Shown here one piece after another: positions 1 to 12,899 of a DNA stretch of 64,000 nt (positions are counted from its first letter, which is position 1; each line of letters starts with the position of its first letter). Location of the stretch: positions 6,605,001 through 6,669,000 of the forward strand of contig BSQZ01000006.1 of the NCBI GenBank assembly GCA_033239005.1, given 5' to 3'. The translations under genes and the position numbers were made by a program. The stretch comes from Lamellibrachia satsuma (lineage: Eukaryota; Annelida; Polychaeta; Sabellida; Siboglinidae). A model generated the notes under the pieces. It searched no databases, was not told where the DNA came from, and worked only from the letters and a program-made list of their open reading frames with translations.

Positions 1-2
<2 letters not shown>

Positions 3-35
<33 letters not shown>

Positions 36-41
36 TCTCTG
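3..41. repeat. (CT)n microsatellite
   Basis: Nearly pure CT dinucleotide run at the window edge with one CCC interruption. It may continue upstream of the window. Confidence 0.95.
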
Positions 42-236
42 CGTGTGCGCGAGCGTCTGTGTATCCACTCTCACACTGGTTTTATCGAATTTCTGTGACA
101 GTGAAGTATTGAACAGTCGCTGAACAGTCGCTCCGCTGTTCCATCGGTTCAACTGTTGCATATAACCCGAACATGTGATAAGTGTTTCCTGTTTCAATGA
201 TTTAGCGAAACATGTGCTCGATAATGGATGGCAATC

Positions 237-239
<3 letters not shown>

Positions 240-318
<79 letters not shown>
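240..318. repeat. (TA)n microsatellite
   Basis: Uninterrupted AT/TA run of about 79 bp. Reading frames of alternating Ile-Tyr across it are artefacts of the repeat. Confidence 0.97.
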
Positions 319-321
<3 letters not shown>

Positions 322-570
322 CTTTATAAGTTTTACTATGTGACCATTCCGATGTGTTCTGTTCTTAAAGGGAATAACAATAACGATTGCGTGAAGTCAT
401 ATTATATTACATCTTGTAGTATATTTCCACTTCCACAACACCGAAAAATTCATCACAATTCCATTAATTAATAATTCCAAATAATACTCTCTTTTACCGG
501 CCTGCCTCGATTATGCATATTTCCCGCGCGTATCGGCAAGCTTCGATGTGACGTCACTGATGATAAGGAA

Positions 571-837
571 GTGCTACGAGACTGGGACTTTCCATTCATT
601 CACCGTACTATTGACAGTGATAGCGGTTGTTTAGAAGGGAGCGTCATACTGGTTTATTGTGCGGCATCTGAATGTAATACAAACACTAGTAAGCACAAAG
701 TAGCATGTAGTTGGTTTAAGTTCCCTACTCAACCAACTTTATTAAAAAAAAGAAAACTTCAAGCCGACGAAACACAACTGGCTTTGCTCGCTTCGAGAAA
801 ACAGAAAAGGTGCAGCCCTGGGTTATCCGGGTGTTAA
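571..837 (+). pseudogene. THAP-like zinc-finger fragment (tentative)
   Basis: The reading frame contains YCAASEC followed about 15 residues later by SWFKFPTQPTLLKK. This resembles the start of a THAP domain (C-x-x-x-C, then an aromatic-K-FP motif and a short basic helix). THAP domains are C2CH zinc fingers of P-element-type transposases and animal transcription factors. The expected downstream conserved Trp, Cys-x2-His pair and AVPTIF-like box are not recognisable. A run of eight A residues at about 743-750 is a likely frameshift position. No upstream ATG is convincing. I read it as a decayed fragment, and it could be a chance match. Confidence 0.35.
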
Positions 838-1880
838 AATCTCTTTGAAAGAGGATGTTATGGCCATACAATTCACTAGAACACAGACAGCGACACGGGC
901 GCCGACGACAACGGTCCACCTAGGATCGAAGCGAGCTGTCAGCGACCTGTCAGCGCTGATACAGGTGATTTCGGCTCATGGTGAATTCGGCCATGTGAAT
1001 TCGGACAGTATTCTTTGGAGAGTTCGGCTCGCAACTCTGGTAACTTCGGCCTCAGAGCACAACGGGCATAGTGATCTCGGCCCAAATGATTGTGTAGCGA
1101 GCACATGAAGTTTAGTGTGTGTCTTTCTGTGAATAAAGCATTATATTTATTCTCTCATTTTTTAATTGATTTATTTCTGCATTAACCCGAAATTGCTAAT
1201 TTGCAACTGCTGTTATAGCTTTCGCTTCCTTTCGCATAAAATACGACGCTATATTTTTTTCCATTTTAACACGCAGTCAACGAGACGATCATTAGAACTT
1301 ATACAATTCGCTGTATCCTTAACATTAACTCATATCATATAATATATAATATATTACTCCAAAAACTACACTATTATATATAATTGAAACATTTTAATAA
1401 ATTAAATTACAATTATCACAATTTCTTGTTTTTATATTTCAGATTTTCATGCCTTTCCTCACTAGGGGAAATTCTCCCCATATTTTGTTTTTAATTAAAT
1501 CAAATACAGAGCAATGACAGCGATAAACGATTATTTTATTGAGCGTACAACGAAGCCACCTGCATTATGGTCTTTGATCTATACAGTGTTTTTCATCAGA
1601 TCATTTTGAATGTGACGCATGGTTTTTGATTCACACCTGCTCACTGTACAAAACAGACAAAGCAGTGTACTTCAACAGTATCTAGTTAAACTTAACATCC
1701 CTTTGATGACAAGTACAGGAATAACAAACCCTTAAAGTGAAGGCTAATCCATTACTAGCTAGAACTGGGTAGATATTGTGTGTCACATCAGTCACCGAAA
1801 CCACCAAGCCGAAACAACATGACAGTTGGGTAAGCGATTGCTTTTGCGATGTTTTTGATTTGTTTACCTTCTGAACTAAC
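838..1880. other. no gene recognised
   Basis: AT-rich sequence with short shadow frames only. No splice-consistent coding segment or known repeat was recognised. Confidence 0.6.
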
Positions 1881-2075
1881 CATGACAACGACCACCAAAC
1901 GTCTTCTCATATATTTCCCATACATATACACATATCAGGTGGTCAAACATTATCCTTACTTCCATGAACTTAACCATGACAACGACCACCTAGAGCCACC
2001 AAACGTCTTCTCGTATATTTACCACACATATACACATGTCAGGTGGTCAAACATTATCCTTAATTCCATGAAACG
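1881..2075. repeat. two-copy direct repeat (about 100 bp)
   Basis: A block starting CATGACAACGACCACC at 1881 recurs at 1975. Both copies contain CCAAACGTCTTCTC and GGTGGTCAAACATTATCC. The second copy carries a roughly 10-bp insertion (AGAGCCACC), so the spacing changes from 94 to 104 bp. Confidence 0.85.
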
Positions 2076-2171
2076 AAAAAAATAATAAAAAGAAAAGCTA
2101 GCTATATCTTCTACGTCTAGCTCCGCGAAGCTAGGCATAGGAGATGACAAGTTTTTGTTTATTTTTATCTT

Positions 2172-2375
2172 TATTTGGAAGTAGAGTAATATTGGAGTAA
2201 TAAGTATGGTAGATATATGAGGTATTTGGAAGTAGAGTAATATTGGAGTAATAAGTATGGTAGATATATGAGGTATTTGGAAGTAGAGTAATATTGGAGT
2301 AATAAGTATGGTAGATATATGAGGTATTTGGAAGTAGAGTAATATTGGAGTAATAAGTATGATAGATATATGAGG
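2172..2375. repeat. 51-bp minisatellite, 4 copies
   Basis: Copies begin TATTTGGAAGTAGAG at 2172, 2223, 2274 and 2325, an exact 51-bp period with almost no divergence. The last copy has a GGTAG to GATAG change. The homogeneity suggests recent expansion. Confidence 0.95.
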
Positions 2376-4167
2376 TAGCTTGGTAGCTTTATGTGGTCGG
2401 TTTTATGGTTCGGTCAGAAAGTAAATAACTTCGAAGTCACAGGCTACTGGCGTCGCTAAACTGCTCCGAAAGAGCCGAATTCGAAGATGATTCTGCGGTA
2501 TCACTAGAGGTTGCTAAGACATCACTGACTGAATGTAAACCCATATCATCTTTGACGTCACAAAACCACGTGATTGCTCATCTCATTAACTACGAATTTT
2601 TACGCGCGCTTTGCGAGTTAGACGCATTAAACATCTAATTTTACCTATAAATATTTTTTTAAATTGTTTTGCTTTTGAATGTAGTACATACATTATCATT
2701 TTAGCTAGTGCCTTGTCGTTAGTCCCATTAATTAAAACAGCGTCATGTTTTGGTTTGTTGTTGGTGATTTAAAATTGTTTTGCAAAAACATATATTGCTA
2801 TCGTCAACGTTATTAACGATTAGAATGCCAACAGTATGACAAGAACAATCAAATAATGTTTTATTGTTATGTCATATATGTGTGCAGTGTACCGGGCTGG
2901 TGTTTAGGAAGGTGATCGTATGCAGAGAGCGTTGCGATTTGCAGAAAGAAACACTGACGCTTGTGAACGTTGTTGGGAAATGGGTGTATAAAACAAAATG
3001 ATAGATTGGTAATATAAGTAGGAAGTGTATTGACAGAAGACCAGCAGTGCACGTATAGGAAGTATACGGGCCACGCTTCCGGCCGTTTGAGGAACATCAA
3101 ATTCGGCGAAGAACAAAATATAAAATTCCGTGTATTTGTTGATTACGACGATATTATTGGCGGTGATAGTGGCAATAACAATTTGCCAATCACAGCATTC
3201 CGCCAGCTGTTGTCACGCTGTTGTCACGGAAAACGTTGCACGTGATCCCGACGCTGGAGGTTTGTCGTCGAAATAAGATCGGTGTCGCATTTCCGGCTGC
3301 GCGTGTTCAGCGGAATGAAGCCGAGGCAGTGATTGGAGAGTGACAGACAAGAAAGTGCAGCAACGCGATGTGAACATGCACATTCAGCAGCAATACGTGT
3401 CGTGCGTGCAGCACACACCCATATGGCAATGTTCCATTAGGTGATTGAGTTTGAGTTTATTCCCGAGGTGAGTGGTTTTGTAAGGCTGCTACAGCGGCAC
3501 GTAGCATCAGCGAGTCTTCCGCGCGACGTCAGACAGATGGCGCGAGTTTCTCCTGCTTATCGCGGTCGACATACAAAGTAAGAATATCAGTTTTCACATT
3601 GAAACCAATAATACTAAAAACTGCAACCTTTGATGTATGTCTTGACCCCCACCTGCAGCAGGGTTTGCGTCAGTTCCTACATTTTTTATTCGAGACGATC
3701 AATGTGGGATATGCAGCCCGTTATTTGTAGCCCAAACCGACCAGATTCTGTATTCGTACACCAGGGATCCTTCCGTTATTGACTGTGTGCGCGTGTTAAG
3801 CCGAATCAAGTCGGGTGCATATGCTGCCAACCAACAACTAGGAATTGAAACATGTGCGCAGTACAAGTGTCATAGTCTGTAAATGTGATATTTTCCTTGT
3901 CCACAACTATTTTTATACGGTGTAAAAAATCCATCAAAGGGGTATCTTCTCAAACTCATTACATTTCTTACGTTCAGTGACCAGTGACAATGTTTTGCAA
4001 ACTTCTTCGTGGATCTACGCGAACACATAAGGAATTAAACTTTGCCTCATCGTCCAATGAAATATTCAGCTAGAATTCCAAATTCTTCACCCGGACAAGT
4101 TGGTTTTGGCCGTACGCACGAAACGGCTATCGTTTATTAACACATTATTTCATATCCCAGACTCATA
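2376..4167. other. no gene recognised
   Basis: Mixed-composition sequence with several short open frames but none with a recognisable domain. GAGGTGAGT at about 3467 resembles a splice donor but has no coding exon before it. Confidence 0.55.
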
Positions 4168-4268
4168 CATACACAAGACTGTACACAACATACACAAGAC
4201 TGTGCACAACATACACAAGACTGTACACAACATATACAAGACTGTACACAACATACACAAGACTGTAA
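4168..4268. repeat. 21-bp minisatellite, 5 copies
   Basis: Units of CATACACAAGACTGTACACA plus A repeat at 4168, 4189, 4210, 4231 and 4252 with single-base changes. Confidence 0.93.
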
Positions 4269-4542
4269 ATCGTGTATAGCGATGAAATATTACACGGGAA
4301 CTGCGACTTGGCGGTGAATGAATGAATAGCGGTGAATGTGAAAAGTAACCCACACTTTACCCCGGTGGAACTCTAAGGTCTCTAAGAACCAGGTAAATTG
4401 CGAACGAACAGCCGTGGAATATGTGGATAGGACGTGTTGCTATTTCGAAATTAACCAGTGAATATCGTCTTCCAACAGTTTAGGTGTCCGCGCAAGCACC
4501 TTAGTGTGAAGCCCGTAACGTGACATCATCGGCAATCATCGC

Positions 4543-5308
4543 GCGTGTCTAGCGGTTGCCGCTGATCTACATACTCTAGCGTGTCTAGCGGTTGCCGCTG
4601 ATCTACATACTCTAGCGTGTCTAGCGGTTGCCGCTGATCTACGTACTCTAGCGTGTCTAGCGGTTGCCGCTGATCTACGTACTCTAGCGTGTCTAGCGGT
4701 TGCCGCTGATCTACGTACTCTAGCGTGTCTAGCGGTTGCCGCTGATCTACGTACTCTAACGTGTCTAGCGGTTGCCGCTGATCTACGTACTCTAGCGTGT
4801 CTAGCGGTTGCCGCTGATCTACGTACTCTAACGTGTCTAGCGGTTGCCGCTGATCTACGTACTCTAGCGTGTCTAGCGGTTGCCGCTGATCTACATACTC
4901 TAGCGTGTCTAGCGGTTGCCGCTGATCTACGTACTCTAACGTGTCTAGCGGTTGCCGCTGATCTACGTACTCTAGCGTGTCTAGCGGTTGCCGCTGATCT
5001 ACGTACTCTAACGTGTCTAGCGGTTTCCGGTTATCTACGTACTCTTACGTGTCTAGCGGTTGCCGCTGATCTACGTACTCTAGCGTGTCTAGCGGTTTCC
5101 GGTTATCTACGTACTCTAGCGTGTCTAGCGGTTGCCGCTGATCTACGTACTCTAGCGTGTCTAGCGGTTTCCGGTTATCTACGTACTCTAGCGTGTCTAG
5201 CGGTTGCCGCTGATCTACGTACTCTAGCGTGTCTAGCGGTTTCCGGTTATGTACATACTCTAGTGTGTCTAGCGGTTTCCGGTTATCTACGTACTCTAGC
5301 GTGTCTAG
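4543..5308. repeat. 36-bp minisatellite, about 21 copies, fused to LINE RT frame
   Basis: Each unit starts GCGTGTCTAGCGGTT and ends near GTACTCTA, with a 36-bp period. There are two main variants, GTTGCCGCTGATC and GTTTCCGGTTATC. They alternate in the part nearest the LINE (about 5010-5300), giving a 72-bp higher-order period. Read on the minus strand, the array is an open frame of a 12-residue repeat (DTLEYVDNRKPL / DTLEYVDQRQPL). It continues without a stop from a reverse-transcriptase reading frame, because 36 is a multiple of three. Confidence 0.95.
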
Positions 5309-6240
5309 ATTGTGAAAATGATATGTAAATCTGTGTGTCATCAGCATAGAGGTGATGACTGAGATTGTGATTAGTAATGATTGGCTGAGAGACGTAGTAT
5401 ATAAGTTGAACAGAACAGGGCCAAGGACGGATCCTTGGAAGGTGTTGTGGGCGAGATAGTGCGCCAGATATGTTAATGCGTTGGTGTGTCTGAAAAATAC
5501 GATTTGAACCACCGAAGAGCTGTGCCAGAAATGCCAAAATGTCTATGAAGGCGTTGTAAAAGGATTACATGATCAATCGCATTGAAAGCAGCTGTGAGAT
5601 CTAGTAAAGCGAGTGCTGTGACTTTGCCTTTGTCCATGTTGTCAACTATATCATTGTGTATCCTGAGAAGAGCCGTGTCGATAGAGTGGAATCGTTTATA
5701 TGCAGACTTTAGATCATTTGATAAGTGATGTTTATAAATAATTATGTTCATGAAGGCGATTAACAACTACTTTGTCCAGTACTTTTGACAGAAAACTGAT
5801 ATTGGAGATAGGACGATAATTCTTTAGGTAATTTTTACACAGAAATTGTTTTTTTAATAGGAGGATTTACAAGAGCTTGTTTGAAATCCCGTGGAACAAC
5901 TCCACCCTTCATTGAAAGGTTTATGATAGTAGTAATGGGAAAGATGAGTTGATTGATACACCTTTTTTAGTAGAAGTGATGGAAATGGGTCAAGATCACA
6001 CGATTTGTTAGGAGACTTTGTAATGATATTGAACACTTCATTAGTAGTTGCAGATGTGAAACACTGTAGTGTATTTTGATAAAGTGGTGGTTCAGGAAAA
6101 TCATAGTCATTATCTTTAACAACAAAATTCGATCGAATGCGAGCATTCTTATATGTGAAGTATTTTGATAAAGAACTACACAGTGTATCCAATGAAGAAT
6201 GTTCAGGCAGTGCTTTTAATTTCTGCCGAAGTAGAATTGT
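5309..6240 (-). pseudogene. Degraded non-LTR retrotransposon RT (Jockey/CR1/L2-like)
   Basis: Reading down the minus strand, the linker upstream of the RT is at about 6240-5990 (KSPNKSCDLDPFPSLLLKK). Next come a finger/palm segment at 5766-5473 (HSIDTALLRIHNDI, then LLDLTAAFNAIDH, then GTALRWFKSY), QGSVLGPVLFNLY at about 5430, and the YADDTQIYISF catalytic box at about 5340. These blocks lie in three frames, so several frameshifts are present. The semi-conserved second Asp of motif A reads Asn (AAFN). The 3' part of the RT and the 3' UTR are absent; the sequence runs straight into the 36-bp minisatellite. It is non-functional. Clade assignment is by motif only. Confidence 0.85.
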
Positions 6241-8424
6241 GAGAACTAGTCTGCCGAGTTTACTTATTTCAAACATACGGTTCTCCTCTATGTAGAGTTC
6301 GTAGATAAGCGGAAACCGCGAGAAATGCGCGAAGATTGCCGATGATGTCATGTTATGGGCTTCATACCCAAGTAAATCTAGTTGAGTGCGTCGAGCGGTG
6401 CGGCTCATTTGGAGAATGGTGTGTGCGTAACATCTGATCACAGAAGCTGGTGCTTTTATAAATAAGCAAACAGACCTCAGCATTTAGTAGCTACCGTAAG
6501 AGTTGTGTGTTCACCGCAGCGTGTACAACAACCAGTACAGCGCAGAAACACACGCAGGAAAGTAAAACACTAGCCGCATTAGTGACCAAGTAACAAAAAG
6601 ATAATTTCGTAGTTTTGCAACCGGTTGAGCACAGTCATCACCTTACGAATTGCTAGGAATTGTCCCGAAGGCAAATATGGATTTGTCGAGTGTTAATTCT
6701 ATGCTACGTTTGGTCATATCCCAGTGACCAAGACCGCATCCTGTTAACATAGAACGAATAATGTCTTCGTCTTATCGGCGCGGTAAATTGGTTCGCACGT
6801 ACGCACGCACACACGTACGAACGAAATCAATAGTAAATGTAATAGTTTGAAACCGAACAATATTTGAGGGTTTACGCGGCTTTATTTTGTGTCTTTCGGA
6901 AACAACACGAATCGCTGAAATAACACATTTGTTGCATCGATGAGAGTAGTTTGAGCTGTCAGTTGTTTGCATCTTACGAACAACAAAGAACATAACAAAA
7001 ACCAGCTTAAGTGTTATTCATTGAATGTTCAATCTTATTAGTAATTAATCACGTTATTTTAAGTAATTTAAAGCGTGCACGTGTATGTGTAGTAGTGGTG
7101 GTAGCACTTTCGTCGGCAGATGTCAGCAATTCAAATAAATGAATATTAATAAGGTGCATTTTCTCATATCGACGGTTCTACTACACGCTGTCACGAAATG
7201 CAAGCGCTACACTTTAACATGGTAAACACATACTACGTGTGTAGATATGTCACAGTCATCCCATTTAACAAATCACAGCGATGGACGCGATGACTAGAAA
7301 CCATGTTGTTAAGGTAATACAATCAACAGTAGAGAATTCTGAGTCGAATTATGCATGGAAAAGAGCCCGAGCTGTATATCGTCCGCACCCGCTCTATACT
7401 CCTCAATGTCTGCTCCGAGCAGCCGGTTCACGAATGCACAAGACGTTTTATCGCTGCCAAAGCCAAGGCCTTCGGTCACATTGAAGCCATATTAACTTCA
7501 ACGCTGACTGGACTATCCGATTGCTTAACCACGAACCAGCTGTGTGCTGATCCAACTTACTACCTGAACTCTCCAATCTATGCAATGTCGAGGCTAACGA
7601 AAACCTTTAGATCGTTTAGAGCGGGATTTCGTTCGACTGCTGTGGCAAAGTCCTTATTAACTGGACTGACATTTGATCACAATCGAAAGACAAATAATTA
7701 GCGCCTAAAATAGCATTTTCTAAAGCAATGTTTGGAGTAACCAGATAATGTTGCAATTTGGCAAATATGCACGTTGTATTTCAACAACTAGGGACGCATG
7801 CACGGTCTGGGAATGATCGGAACGTATAGTGTTGCTGCATCGGTGGAACGGAGGATTAACAAATGTGTATAGTTTGTGTCTGGGCAGGATCTCCTCACCA
7901 GACATGAAAAGTTTCGATTATAACCTTCACAAAAAAGTTACTTCTAGAGTCTTGTTAACAACGTTTCGGGTAATATTTGATGTCGGAAATAATTTCAAAA
8001 CCCATAAAACAAAAGCCTACATTGCATACAATGTTTACTCTAACAAATCTCGTCACAGTAACAATGAATAAAGCGTATGTCCTCGTCTGGTATAGTCTTC
8101 ACATATTGTCAGTCAAGAAGGTGTTACGCCAACAAAGGGTCTATCGCGGACCATTACGCTTGTATGTATTAGAGCAATTCGTCATTGATGCCGTCTGAAT
8201 CTAACCGTCACATTAGCCCAATGTGTACGGTATCACCCGCTTGTTGACAGCACACGATGCCAGGCTGTGATGTATGCCAGAGTAGGGCATTGTGCCGTTA
8301 TTCGTTGTTTATGCACACTGCAGACGACAGATATCCACTGTTTGGCCGCTCTCGCCGAGGCTGGCAACCAGCTGACGTCTCGAACGAATTGATGATGTGT
8401 ATACAAAATCTATACACATTTGAG
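6241..8424. other. no gene recognised
   Basis: Contains short open frames, including a 116-codon plus-strand frame at 7351-7701. None has a recognisable domain, good start context or splice structure. The 5' end of the neighbouring LINE may extend a little into this region. Confidence 0.5.
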
Positions 8425-10548
8425 ATAAATAACTGAGAACCCTCGTTGATGTACTTGACATTCAGGAGGACCGCACTGTCAAAACAAACAACTGAAGACC
8501 CTCGTTGATGTACTTGACATTCAGGAGGACCGCACTGTTCAAACAAACAACTGAGGATCCTCGTTGACGTACTTGACATTCAGGAGGACCGCACTGTTAA
8601 AACAAACAACTGAGGACCCTCGTTGACGTACTTGACATTCAGGTGGACCGTACTGTCAAAACAAACAACTGAGGACCCTCGTTGATATACTTGACATTCA
8701 GGTGGACCGTACAGTCAAAACAAACAACTGAGGACCCTCGTTGATATACTTCACATTCAGGATGACCGTACTGTTAAAACAAACAACTGAGGACCCTCGT
8801 TGATGTACTTGACATTCAGGAGGACCGCACTGTTAAAACAAACAACTGAGGACCCTCGTTGATGTACTTGACATTCAGGTGGACCGCACTGTTAAAACAA
8901 ACAACTGAGGACCCTCGTTGATGTACTTGACATTCAGGAGGACCGCACTGTTAAAACAAACAACTGAGGACCCTCGTTGATGTACTTGACATTCAGGAGG
9001 ACCGCACTGTTAAAACAAACAAATGAGGACCCTCGTTGATGTACTTGACATTCAGGAGGACCGTACAGTCAAAACAAACAACTGAGGACCCTCGTTGATA
9101 TACTTCACATTCGGGATGACCGTACTGTTAAAACAAACAACTGATGACCCTCGTTGATGTACTTGACATTCAGGTGGACCGTACTGTTTAAACAAACAAC
9201 TGAGGACCCTCGTTGATGTACTTGACATTCAGGAGGACCGCACTGTTAAAACAAACAAACAACTGAGGGCCCTCGTTGATGTACTTGACATTCAGGAGGA
9301 CCGCACTGTTAAAACAAACAAATGAGGACCCTCGTTGATGTACTTGACATTCAGGAGGACCGCACTGTTAAAACAAACAACTGAGGACCCTCGTTGATGT
9401 ACTTGACATTCAGGAGGACCGCACTGTTAAAACAAACAAATGAGGACCCTCGTTGATGTACTTGACATTCAGGAGGACCGTACAGTCAAAACAAACAACT
9501 GAAGACCCTCGTTGATGTACTTGACATTCGGGATGACCGTACTGTTAAACAAACAACTGAGGACCCTCGTTGATGTACTTGACATTCAGGTGGACCGTAC
9601 TGTTAAAACAAACAACTGAGGACCCTCGTTGGTGTACTTGACATTCAGGAGGACTGTACTGTTAAAACAAACAACTGAGGACCCTCGTTGATATACTTCA
9701 CATTCAGGATGACCGTACTGTTAAAACAAACAACTGAGGACCCTCGTTGGTGTACTTGACATTCAGGTGGACCGTACTGTTAAAACAAACAACTGAGGAC
9801 CCTCGTTGGTGTACTTGACAATCAGGAGGACCGTACTGTTAAAACAAACAACTGAGGACCCTCGTTGATGTACTTGACATTCAGGAGGACCGTACTGTTA
9901 AAACAAACAACTGAGGACCCTCGTTGATGTACTTGACATTCAGGAGGACCGCACTGTCAAAACAAACAACTGAAGACCCTCGTTGATGTACTTGACATTC
10001 GGGATGACCGTACTGTTAAACAAACAACTGAGGACCCTCGTTGATGTATTTGACATTCAAGAGGACCGTACTGTTAAAACAAACAACTGAGGACCCTCGT
10101 TGATGTACTTGACATTCAGGTGGACCGTACTGTTAAAACAAACAATTGAGGACCCTCGTTGATGTACTTGACATTCAGGAGGACTGTACTGTTAAAACAA
10201 ACAACTGAGGACCCTCGTTGATGTACTTGACATTCAGGAGGACTGTACTGTTAAAACAAACAACTGAGGACCATCGTTGGTGTACTTGACATTCAGGAGG
10301 ACTGTACTGTTCAAACAAACAACTGAGCACCCTCGTTGGTGTACTTGACATTCAGGTGGACCGTACTGTTAAAACAAACAACTGAGGACCCTCGTTGATG
10401 TACTTGACATTCAGGAGGACTGTACTGTTAAAACAAACAACTGAGGACCCTCATTGACGTACTTGACATTCAGGAGGACTGTACTGTTAAAACAAACAAC
10501 TGAGGACCCTCATGGACGTACTTGACATTCAGGAGGACCGTACTGTTC
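8425..10548. repeat. 59-bp minisatellite, about 36 copies
   Basis: Over 2.1 kb, a 59-bp unit with landmarks AACAAACAACTGAGGACC, CTCGTTGATGTACTTGACAT and TCAGGAGGACCGCACTGTT is repeated head to tail. Variant classes (GGAGGACC/GGTGGACC/GGATGACC, TTGACATTC/TTCACATTC, GCACTG/GTACTG) recur in blocks, suggesting multi-unit duplications. One unit at about 9240-9270 has an extra AAAC. The period is not a multiple of three and stops occur in every unit, so it is not coding. Confidence 0.97.
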
Positions 10549-11430
10549 ACAATGTACCAGTTCGGTGTGAGACTATCCGTGGCCAAATTCTAATCATGTC
10601 TTGTGTCTGGAGAAACGGCGGCGGCATCAGAGGAACAAGTAGGTAATCTGCTGAACACGGAGACCAAATGGAATGATTACTAACTTCAATGGCAATATAG
10701 CGGCAACAGTGATAATTATTGTCAAGTATTGCGCAACCGAGAATACTGCCGATAGGGAGAAGTGGAAAGGGATAACAGCTGTGGCGGTGCAGCAGTACTC
10801 AGCCTGGCCTCACCTGTTTACAACAGGAACAACGAGGGAGACCAGTATTGTGCAACCAACACAGCTGGAGACGACGTAATGGAGGCGCACTACGACAGCT
10901 CACGACGTGCGAACCAACAAACAACATGGTATGTTTCTCTAATCTGCATATCCTGTTGAGGCCATCACTGTCAACATCTCTGCGAAACCGATGTCTTTCT
11001 CTAGCCAGGCTGCCAGCCGCTGTCACCTTTCCGAATGACGTGATGTTCTTCTGTCATCTTGGTCGTGGCTTGCTTCTGCTTCCTTCTCTGCCACTAGTCC
11101 TCCAGCAGTATCTTACCATTGTACCTCTTAATGTGACCAGAATATATCGGTGGTGGCCACATTAAGATAACACAACCAGTTTAGCGCTCAAAGATGGTCA
11201 TAGGCGACCATAACGCACGCTTGGGATCCGGGGACGCCGAGTTTCACCCCACGCATGCTAGGAACCACGCACACAGGCGCACGCACCACACGCAAGCACG
11301 CATTCACTCGCACGCAAACACACACGCACGCACGTACGCAGACAGACAAACATAATAATTTCAGATTCACCTGGACTTAACGAATAATTTAAAAGTAAAT
11401 AACCAGCGGCAAACGTGACTTGAATTAAGC
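10549..11430. other. no gene recognised; (CACG)n at about 11290-11345
   Basis: Unique-looking sequence with small overlapping frames on both strands and no recognised motif. A CACG-rich simple repeat lies near its end. Confidence 0.55.
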
Positions 11431-11674
11431 CTTTTCACTCCCCGGTGGAGCATGTGCCACTAACGACTCCTTTTCACTCCCCGGTGGAGCATCTGCCACT
11501 AACGACTCCTTTTCACTCCCCGGTGGAGCATGTGCCACTAACGACTCCTTTTCACTCCCCGGTGGAGCATGTGCCACTAACGACTCCTTGTCACTCCCCG
11601 GTGGAGCATGTGCCACCAACGACTCTTTTTCACTCCCCGGTGGAGCATGTGCCACCAACGACTCCTTGTCACCG
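11431..11674. repeat. 39-bp minisatellite, about 6 copies
   Basis: Units contain CTTTTCACTCCCCGGTGGAG and GCCACTAACGACTC at a 39-bp period with few substitutions. The minus-strand frame reads a 13-residue repeat (KESLVAHAPPGSE). I see no flanking coding evidence, so this is a consequence of a period divisible by three. Confidence 0.95.
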
Positions 11675-12899
11675 GACACGGACAGCGGTTACCATAGGGA
11701 CTTTAAAATGTGCTACAAAGTTCGATATCACAGTTATAAGTCATCATGCTTGCTTCAGACATTTACAACGAATGCGATGGTTATCAACTTAATAATTACA
11801 GTCGGTAATGACAAACCAACAAATAGAGACGTGATCGCTGAAAAGGGAATTAATGGAAAGTCGAGTTGCCAAACTGAAGCGACACGTAAGTGATCCCACA
11901 CGCGTTTGTGCAGTCGCATCGCGATGGTATTTACACTGAGCGGCGAATCAGATACGATATCTCCAACCAAAGCCCATATAATGGTAAATACACCAGGTTC
12001 TAAAGCATGTTGAAGATGATGCATTAATACATGATGAATTTTATAATCGACAGAAATTATCGGCTGACTGACTGCTATTAGAGTGGTGAGATAAAAATTG
12101 AATCATTGTTTATTGGTCGTACCTAAGTGATGAGACATTTGATACATAAAAAGATGAAACGGATTTCTACATGATGATGACGACTCGAACAATGCGTATT
12201 GCATTGTTTAAAAGGTCAAATAAATTAAATACAATATATGCGTGCAGCTGTTTTACAATGATAAGTTAAATAAGCTGTCAGTAGTTCGTTTAGTTTTCGA
12301 TATTCTCCACCTGTCAGGATTCGTGACACTGGGAATAGATATTAAACAAATAATAAATACAATAGTTTTTGTTGTGGATATATATTTTCAATCGTGCTTC
12401 CTGAGGTTGTGAGGACATCCTTCGGACTGACATTAAGAGAACCGCATGCGGACCGACACGATGAGGACCGCCTACGGACTGAGAATTTGAGTCAATTATA
12501 ATTCGGTCAATTATAAACGCACGCACGCACACACACGCACGCACGCACGCACGCACACGAACACACGAACACACGAAGAATTGGCTAGTGAATTACAGTT
12601 AGTCAGGCTCATGTAGCCAATACCAGTAAAAACTATAGTTACGGTATGGAGAAAGGGTTGTTGGGATGAACTGGGAAACCAATGCAGGTAACCAGCTGCT
12701 AAATCGGAAGAATATTAATACATCATATATTATAGTTTTTAAAGATGTTAGGCAGTTACATTTAACTCGGTTTGGCAGATAAAGTTGATCAATAGGTTTT
12801 GATTGTTATGATGACTTTTTAATAATTTGATCAATAGCTTTGGTGAAAACTGCGTAGAAAAACTAACATCTGAGTCAGAGAAAAAGTAGGCATTAAGGA
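11675..12899. other. no gene recognised; (CACG)n at about 12513-12560
   Basis: Mostly AT-rich. A CACG/CACA simple repeat is present. No coding exon was recognised on either strand. Confidence 0.55.

Noticed and set aside
4543..5308. CRISPR-like array
   Set aside because: Units are contiguous head-to-tail copies with no unique spacers, in a eukaryotic context. The same applies to all other arrays here.
7281..7701. 116-codon plus-strand frame as a gene
   Set aside because: No recognisable domain, no supporting splice sites, length compatible with chance.
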